From assembly GCA_031278795.1 (NCBI GenBank), contig JAITJT010000256.1:1-16613 (forward strand): 16,613 bases of DNA. The letters are read 5' to 3'. Within the stretch, counting starts at the first letter, position 1. Each line of letters begins with the position of its first letter. Shown here piece after piece: positions 12,750 through 16,613 of the stretch. The notes beneath the pieces were generated by a model that was not told where the DNA came from, did no database searches, and saw only the letters and a list, made by a program, of their open reading frames with translations. A program made the translations under genes and the position numbers. The stretch is from Deltaproteobacteria bacterium. GTDB lineage: Bacteria > Desulfobacterota > Desulfarculia > Adiutricales > Adiutricaceae.

Positions 12750-15224
12750 ATGAATAAGTTACTAGAGAATGGCGGCATTTGGTCGTCGTTGTACAGACTC
12801 ATAAAGAACTCAAGACTCTTAACAATCCTGGATATAGTGATGACTCTCATCATTTTATCGATTGTCATACTTTGCTTCGTCACTCTCGCCGTGGCCGAGG
12901 ATCTGGTATACGATCCGCTGACCACAGTGTTCACGGACATCCCGGATGACATACAGGGGAGACAGAGGTTTTACCCGACCACTAGCCCCAGCAACAACAC
13001 GGTGAAAGTTGGCTATGACATCACCGCCTACATCCTGGGTGGCCTCATTGAAACCGAAGAGGCGTCAAAGCTTATCGAAAGCAGCCACAACACCTTATGG
13101 ATTGGGACCGATGACAAGCACAAACCCATAAACGTGAGCCAGGGCATAACCGGCGGTGACGCGGGGATAAGATTCGCGCCCGAGCCGGGATCCGTGGTGA
13201 AGGCGGAATACAACAAGCTCTATATCACCAACGTGATCGGGGCGGGGCTCTCGGGTGGGAGCGCGGTCATCTTCAATTCCATTGGATCAGTCGCCTACGC
13301 CAACCATAATGAAGTGACTATCGTAAATTCAAGCTTCAACGTGCACTCGGCTAAGTACTTCATGACCGCAGGACTCGCGAGAATCTTCTATAACCCCTGG
13401 GGCGACTCTCTGGATGCCAACGGCAATGGAATCGCCAACTACAACAGCATGACCTTTATCAACAGCTGGGCCAAGTACGTCTGGGCCGCGGCCGTGACCT
13501 ACGCCAGCGACACCAGCGGCGACCACGTCCAGGATGTGGAGGCGAACTACAACACCCTCTACATAAAAGATAGCGGGCCTCATTCCCAAAACCCCTATGT
13601 GGAAGCCGCCCACGAGATAGGGGACGTGGCCGCTGTCTATGTGGAAAAATGCTTCATGGGAGACCTGAAGGCGGGTAACAACACGGTCATCCTGGAGGGC
13701 AACACCAGGGTGTCCAATGTTTACGGAACCTGGTACCAGTACTCCTGGTTGGACAACTCCCCCCGCTCCAAGATAGAGGTCTTTTTGGGAAACACCTTGA
13801 ACGTTGTCCTTCCCAAGGAAGGCGGCATAGAGGTCTTAGGGGACGTGGGGAACTTCCAGTACTTCAACTTCCTCTTCAAAAACAACTCCAAGGACGGAAC
13901 CGTGGGCTTAGTGGCGGGCAATCAGATCTACCTAACCGACGATCTACCCATGTCCTACCCGGTGGAAGACCCGGAGGCCGCTGTGGCGGAAGCTGTTGCC
14001 AATCTGGAGGTGGCGGCCGAAAACCAAGTGAGCCGGAAGGTGAGTATTGGCCGCATAGACCTCACCTACGGAAAGAGCCTTCCCGCTGACGGAACCACCT
14101 TTGAGCTCCTAAGCGCCGCCGGAGGCATAATCGCCGGGGATTTCGACCAAAAGACGGCTAAAGGCTCCATGGGGCCCTTCATAGAGCTAAACTATGACCT
14201 GATCCTAAGCTCCAACAGCCTCATGGCCATCCTCAGGCAGAGCCGCCCCTACTCCCAGCTGGAGGATCCTGTCTCCGCCGAGAACGGATCGCTCGCCTTC
14301 ATAGGGCAAGGCTCTGATCTGGTGGCGAGCAAGTTCTTCGACAAGGGAGTGAGCTTCGACTCAGATGGTAGCGGCATCAACCTCCCCTCCCCCACCTGCC
14401 CCAACCCGGCCTTCGCCATCTCCTACGGCAAGAGCTCCTATGACAACGGGGGCGAGTTTGAACTCACGGGCTACAACGCCGTCTTAGGCATAAGTTGCCA
14501 GATGCAGGCCTCCTTTGGGAGCGTGGGTTTCGGGGTATTCGCTGAAGGCGGCAAGGCCGATTACGACACCCACCACAGCTTCACCGACATGCCCGCCATA
14601 GACGGGGGTGGTGGCATTGACTACATAGGCGGCGGGGTAAGCGGAAGGCTAGACTTCAACCCGGGATCTTACGGCAGGTTCTACCTGCAGCTGGGTGGAA
14701 GGTATGGAACCGTTGACCTTGACTACAGAAGCCTCGGCTTTGAGCCCTTGGAAGGAGGCCCGCTCAGCTACGAGAGCCGCAACTCCTACAAAGGCGCCTT
14801 TTTTGGGAGCGGCTATCTCTTCAACATAAGAAAGAACGCCCTCATGAACACTTTCCTAAACTACCGGTGGACCAGAATCGGATCCGATCACGTGCTCACA
14901 AACGTTGGAGAGACCATTGATTTCGATAAGAGCGACTCCCAGGTGTTAAACCTAGGGGCGCGCCTCACCGGTAAGGTCAACGATTCAGTTAATGCCTATG
15001 TAGGCATGAGCCTCTTTTACGAGTTCGACGGCGAGACCCAGGCCCGCACCTACGAGAGGCCTATCGCCCAGGTGTCGGTCAAAGGCGCCACCGGCGGAAT
15101 CGAGCTGGGCATGAACTACAGGAAGAGCGCTGAAAGCCCTTTCGCGGTAGGCCTCTCCTTCCAGGGTTACTCAGGAAGAAGAAGAGGCGTGGAGGGCACA
15201 GCCCAACTGAGCTACAATTTCTAG
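12750..15224 (+). CDS. Autotransporter-like protein with outer-membrane beta-barrel
   Basis: Predicted surface protein secreted by the type V route. The 824 residues start with an unusually long signal region: a charged N-terminus (1-22), a hydrophobic segment (23-49), and likely cleavage after AVA at 49. The passenger (about 50-480) has repeated strand-like units of the form (Y/H/N)N-(T/K/E/S)-(L/V/M) plus a short strand. They occur near residues 82, 113, 154, 186, 231, 267, 310 and 348, spaced 29-45 apart, as in a beta-helix. A linker leads to a C-terminal barrel from about residue 550. It has alternating polar/aromatic strands, and the last residues are QLSYNF with terminal Phe, the BAM recognition signal. 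ATG at 12750 follows CGAGGAG at an 8-nt spacing. GC content resembles the sulfur genes. No protease triad or RGD-type adhesion motif was seen, so the passenger's role is unknown. Confidence 0.87.
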   Translation: MNKLLENGGIWSSLYRLIKNSRLLTILDIVMTLIILSIVILCFVTLAVAEDLVYDPLTTVFTDIPDDIQGRQRFYPTTSPSNNTVKVGYDITAYILGGLIETEEASKLIESSHNTLWIGTDDKHKPINVSQGITGGDAGIRFAPEPGSVVKAEYNKLYITNVIGAGLSGGSAVIFNSIGSVAYANHNEVTIVNSSFNVHSAKYFMTAGLARIFYNPWGDSLDANGNGIANYNSMTFINSWAKYVWAAAVTYASDTSGDHVQDVEANYNTLYIKDSGPHSQNPYVEAAHEIGDVAAVYVEKCFMGDLKAGNNTVILEGNTRVSNVYGTWYQYSWLDNSPRSKIEVFLGNTLNVVLPKEGGIEVLGDVGNFQYFNFLFKNNSKDGTVGLVAGNQIYLTDDLPMSYPVEDPEAAVAEAVANLEVAAENQVSRKVSIGRIDLTYGKSLPADGTTFELLSAAGGIIAGDFDQKTAKGSMGPFIELNYDLILSSNSLMAILRQSRPYSQLEDPVSAENGSLAFIGQGSDLVASKFFDKGVSFDSDGSGINLPSPTCPNPAFAISYGKSSYDNGGEFELTGYNAVLGISCQMQASFGSVGFGVFAEGGKADYDTHHSFTDMPAIDGGGGIDYIGGGVSGRLDFNPGSYGRFYLQLGGRYGTVDLDYRSLGFEPLEGGPLSYESRNSYKGAFFGSGYLFNIRKNALMNTFLNYRWTRIGSDHVLTNVGETIDFDKSDSQVLNLGARLTGKVNDSVNAYVGMSLFYEFDGETQARTYERPIAQVSVKGATGGIELGMNYRKSAESPFAVGLSFQGYSGRRRGVEGTAQLSYNF

Positions 15225-15233
15225 CAAATGGCC

Positions 15234-15272
15234 ACGAAAAGCGATTAGAAGCTACTTGAGAGTGCTTTTCGT
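15234..15272 (+). other. Stem-loop after the autotransporter gene
   Basis: ACGAAAAGC (15234-15242) pairs perfectly with GCTTTTCGT (15264-15272) around a 21-nt loop, 10 bp after the stop codon. There is no clean U-tract after it, although the following sequence is T-rich. Confidence 0.5.
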
Positions 15273-15325
15273 ATATATTTCTTATTCCTATACTTTATTT
15301 TATTTTTCTATCCTATTTTCTATCC

Positions 15326-15351
15326 AAGGTGCCCAATTATTTGGGCACCTT
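15326..15351 (+). terminator. Perfect 11-bp hairpin, possible terminator
   Basis: AAGGTGCCCAA (15326-15336) and TTGGGCACCTT (15341-15351) form a perfect stem around TTAT. Without a U-tract it may act as a weak or factor-assisted terminator, or as a 3'-end stabiliser for the autotransporter message together with the stem at 15234-15272. Confidence 0.5.
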
Positions 15352-15416
15352 ACACCAAAGCAAGTCTTAGAGTAAAATCTAAAACGAGCTCCTAGCTAAC
15401 GATAATAATTTGTGCG

Positions 15417-15440
15417 CGAAATTTCATGCGCCTTACTAAC
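15417..15440 (+). promoter_or_regulatory. Upstream motif shared with the window's first repeat gene
   Basis: AATTTCATGC at 15420-15429 is identical to positions 10-19. The following bases stay similar (TTAC and ACAA line up without gaps). Both copies lie 25-45 bp before genes that code for pentapeptide-repeat proteins. GCGC flanks form a small imperfect palindrome here. It could be a shared regulator site or a remnant of common ancestry. Confidence 0.35.
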
Positions 15441-15462
15441 AATGATATGTGGAGGTTTTACA

Positions 15463-16125
15463 ATGACAAACGACAGCCCCAAAAAGAAGAACACCAAAAA
15501 AGGCCACAATGAGTCCGCGAAAGGAAAAGACAGCAAAGATAAGAAGGTTTTAGACAAGGAGGCATTAGACAAGGCGGCATTAGACAAGGAGGCATTAGAC
15601 AAGGAGGCATTAGACAAGGAGGCATTAGATGAGGAAGTAGTTCACGAGGAGGAAGCTCACGAGGAGGAAGTTCAGGAGGAGGAAGTTCAGGAGGAAGAAG
15701 TTGACGAGGAGGAGGTTGACGAGGAGGAAGTTGACGAGAGTGTCAGGCAAGCGCAATATGATATTGCCATGTTGTGCTACGATCCCAAGTATAACAACCC
15801 GGACAAACTCCTTGCCTCCTTGAAGATCACCGACGATGGGCGCCCGTATTCCAATATGGTAGTTGAAAAATACGAGCCTGATATCAAACTCAACGAAAAA
15901 ATGCAAAAAAGACCCTATCTCTGCATGCGTTTTTGGCCAAAGGACAACAAAGCCGAAGACGTGTTGAACCTCGCCATAGTAGCATTTGAAGAGACCGCTG
16001 GCCCGGAAATCGAAGAGGAACATGTCTCTTACATAAATGCCATTTACAATAGATACTTCGTGGGCGAGACAAAATTGAGGGTCCATTTCACAGTGATATT
16101 TGGGCCGAACGTAGAGCCGTTCTAG
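15463..16125 (+). CDS. Unrecognised acidic pentapeptide-repeat protein
   Basis: I do not recognise this 220-residue protein. Residues 1-28 are lysine-rich and polar. Residues 29-93 are thirteen consecutive pentapeptides in one register: six of the ALDKE type, then seven of the E(V/A)(H/Q/D)EE type. The second block is extremely acidic. Residues 94-220 form a non-repetitive domain with YDIAMLCYDPKYN, RPYLCMRFWPKD and a C-terminal RVHFTVIFGPN, likely mixed alpha/beta. There is no signal peptide or membrane span, so a cytoplasmic location is expected. ATG at 15463 is chosen over a GTG 17 codons upstream because GGAGG lies 7 nt before it. The repeats are probably helical or disordered. A strong terminator follows. 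The opposite charge of the repeat protein at 45-755 is notable, but the non-repetitive domains do not look related. Confidence 0.85.
   Translation: MTNDSPKKKNTKKGHNESAKGKDSKDKKVLDKEALDKAALDKEALDKEALDKEALDEEVVHEEEAHEEEVQEEEVQEEEVDEEEVDEEEVDESVRQAQYDIAMLCYDPKYNNPDKLLASLKITDDGRPYSNMVVEKYEPDIKLNEKMQKRPYLCMRFWPKDNKAEDVLNLAIVAFEETAGPEIEEEHVSYINAIYNRYFVGETKLRVHFTVIFGPNVEPF
15547..15741 (+). repeat. 15-bp tandem repeat, 13 units in two families
   Basis: Units begin every 15 bp from 15547 to 15727 without a break. The first six (15547-15636) centre on GAGGCATTAGACAAG; the next seven (15637-15741) centre on GAGGAAGTTGACGAG or its CAG/CAC variants. The phase is unchanged at the junction, suggesting one array that diverged into two halves. 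Unit number can change without frameshift. Confidence 0.95.
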
Positions 16126-16241
16126 TAGCTCTGGGAGGGAGGGGCCTCTGAATCCACAATGAAGCTAAATGCCCTTGAATGTTAGCTAAGTTAGGGTGCC
16201 TCTCTTGGAGAAAATTCCTTAGCTTTCGAGATTGGTAATCT

Positions 16242-16282
16242 AAAATGCCCAAATTTTGACTACAAAATTTGGGCATTTTTTT
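16242..16282 (+). terminator. Strong intrinsic terminator
   Basis: A 17-bp perfect stem (16242-16258 with 16263-16279, core ATGCCCAAATTTTG) around ACTA is followed by a T7 tract (16276-16282). It lies 116 bp after the acidic repeat gene and would end its transcript. The core TGCCCAAA resembles the stem at 15326-15351. Confidence 0.85.
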
Positions 16283-16589
16283 GCCAAAATCCATTAAGCC
16301 CACTGTAGCCCCTTATAGCCCCTTTAGTGGAGATACCAATAATCCAAGCTTTACCGCGTAATCTTGTGATTTGGGCCTGTGAGTATAGCCATTTTTTCCA
16401 TTGCCTCTTGAAGCGTCACCTAATGCATGCTATATTCCATAAATTGTCAAGGGCGGAATTAATCTGGTCTTTTTTAAGAATTTCCGCGTATATAAAGAAT
16501 ATCTATTGACAAAGTAGCAATTATAATATAAACATAACCCTTACTATACTTGGTATAGACATAATAAAAGTATATAATTGAGCTAAATC
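16283..16589. other. AT-rich spacer after the terminator
   Basis: No convincing gene. TAGCCCCTT is repeated in tandem near 16310-16326 and flanked by CCACT/AGTGG. A 60-residue plus frame from a GTG at 16327 has no ribosome binding site and no recognisable domain. The last 90 bp contain promoter-like and palindromic sequence. Confidence 0.6.
16544..16578 (+). promoter_or_regulatory. Promoter-like pair overlapping a palindrome
   Basis: TTGGTA (16550-16555) and TATAAT (16573-16578) are 17 bp apart, a good sigma-70 spacing with a perfect -10. The -35 lies inside the palindrome CTATAC-TTG-GTATAG (16544-16558), where a dimeric regulator could block RNA polymerase. A second, weaker set begins with TTGACA at 16506. 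Confidence 0.45.
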
Positions 16590-16613
16590 ATGAAATATCC
16601 AAAGATCAAAGTT
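16590..16613 (+). CDS. Possible start of a gene cut by the window end
   Basis: ATG at 16590 opens a frame (MKYPKIKV) that runs off the window. It lies 11 nt after a perfect TATAAT, so the message would be nearly leaderless, and there is no clear ribosome binding site. Eight residues allow no identification; the true start could lie beyond the window. Confidence 0.25.

Noticed and set aside
16327..16509. 60-codon plus-strand frame after the terminator
   Set aside because: GTG start without a ribosome binding site and no domain; probably chance.

Overview
The window looks like chromosomal DNA from an anaerobic, diderm bacterium. A complete sulfate uptake and reduction cluster is built from oxygen-sensitive iron-sulfur and siroheme enzymes. 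A large protein with an autotransporter-type C-terminal beta-barrel ending in phenylalanine implies an outer membrane. Genes of the cluster are fairly GC-rich, while spacers are strongly AT-rich with long A and T runs. A sulfate-reducer relative (Desulfobacterota) or a gut or endosymbiotic anaerobe is a guess; nothing here fixes the taxonomy.

Layout. (1) Positions 45-755 (+): an unrecognised basic protein carrying eight PIVKT/TIVKT pentapeptides and three PPKAN-type repeats. (2) Positions 811-11230, all on the minus strand, transcribed in the order sbp, cysT, cysW, cysA, aprA, aprB, cysD, cysN, sulfite reductase. (3) Positions 11231-12749: a 1.5-kb AT-rich spacer between divergent genes, holding the sbp leader with a strong intrinsic terminator, an isolated bidirectional terminator and several inverted repeats. 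(4) Positions 12750-15224 (+): an 824-residue autotransporter-like protein. (5) Positions 15463-16125 (+): a second unrecognised protein with thirteen acidic pentapeptide repeats, followed by a strong terminator. (6) Positions 16283-16613: AT-rich sequence with a palindrome, a promoter-like pair and perhaps the first codons of another gene.

How the genes work together. Sbp captures sulfate in the periplasm. CysT and CysW form the channel and CysA powers import. CysD and CysN make adenosine phosphosulfate (APS) from ATP and sulfate. AprA and AprB reduce APS directly to sulfite, and the siroheme/4Fe-4S reductase with two ferredoxin clusters takes sulfite to sulfide. There is no APS kinase and no PAPS reductase, so the route skips PAPS. 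With no qmo or dsr genes in view, an assimilatory role is the simplest reading, although AprBA is of the type best known from dissimilatory metabolism.

Most worth a second look: the sbp leader with a terminator hairpin; the 24-bp long-range inverted repeat and 10-bp phased repeats in the aprA leader; perfect hairpins between sbp and cysT; the extra C-terminal domain of CysN; and two unrelated proteins of opposite charge, both built around 15-bp pentapeptide-coding repeats and sharing an upstream 10-mer.
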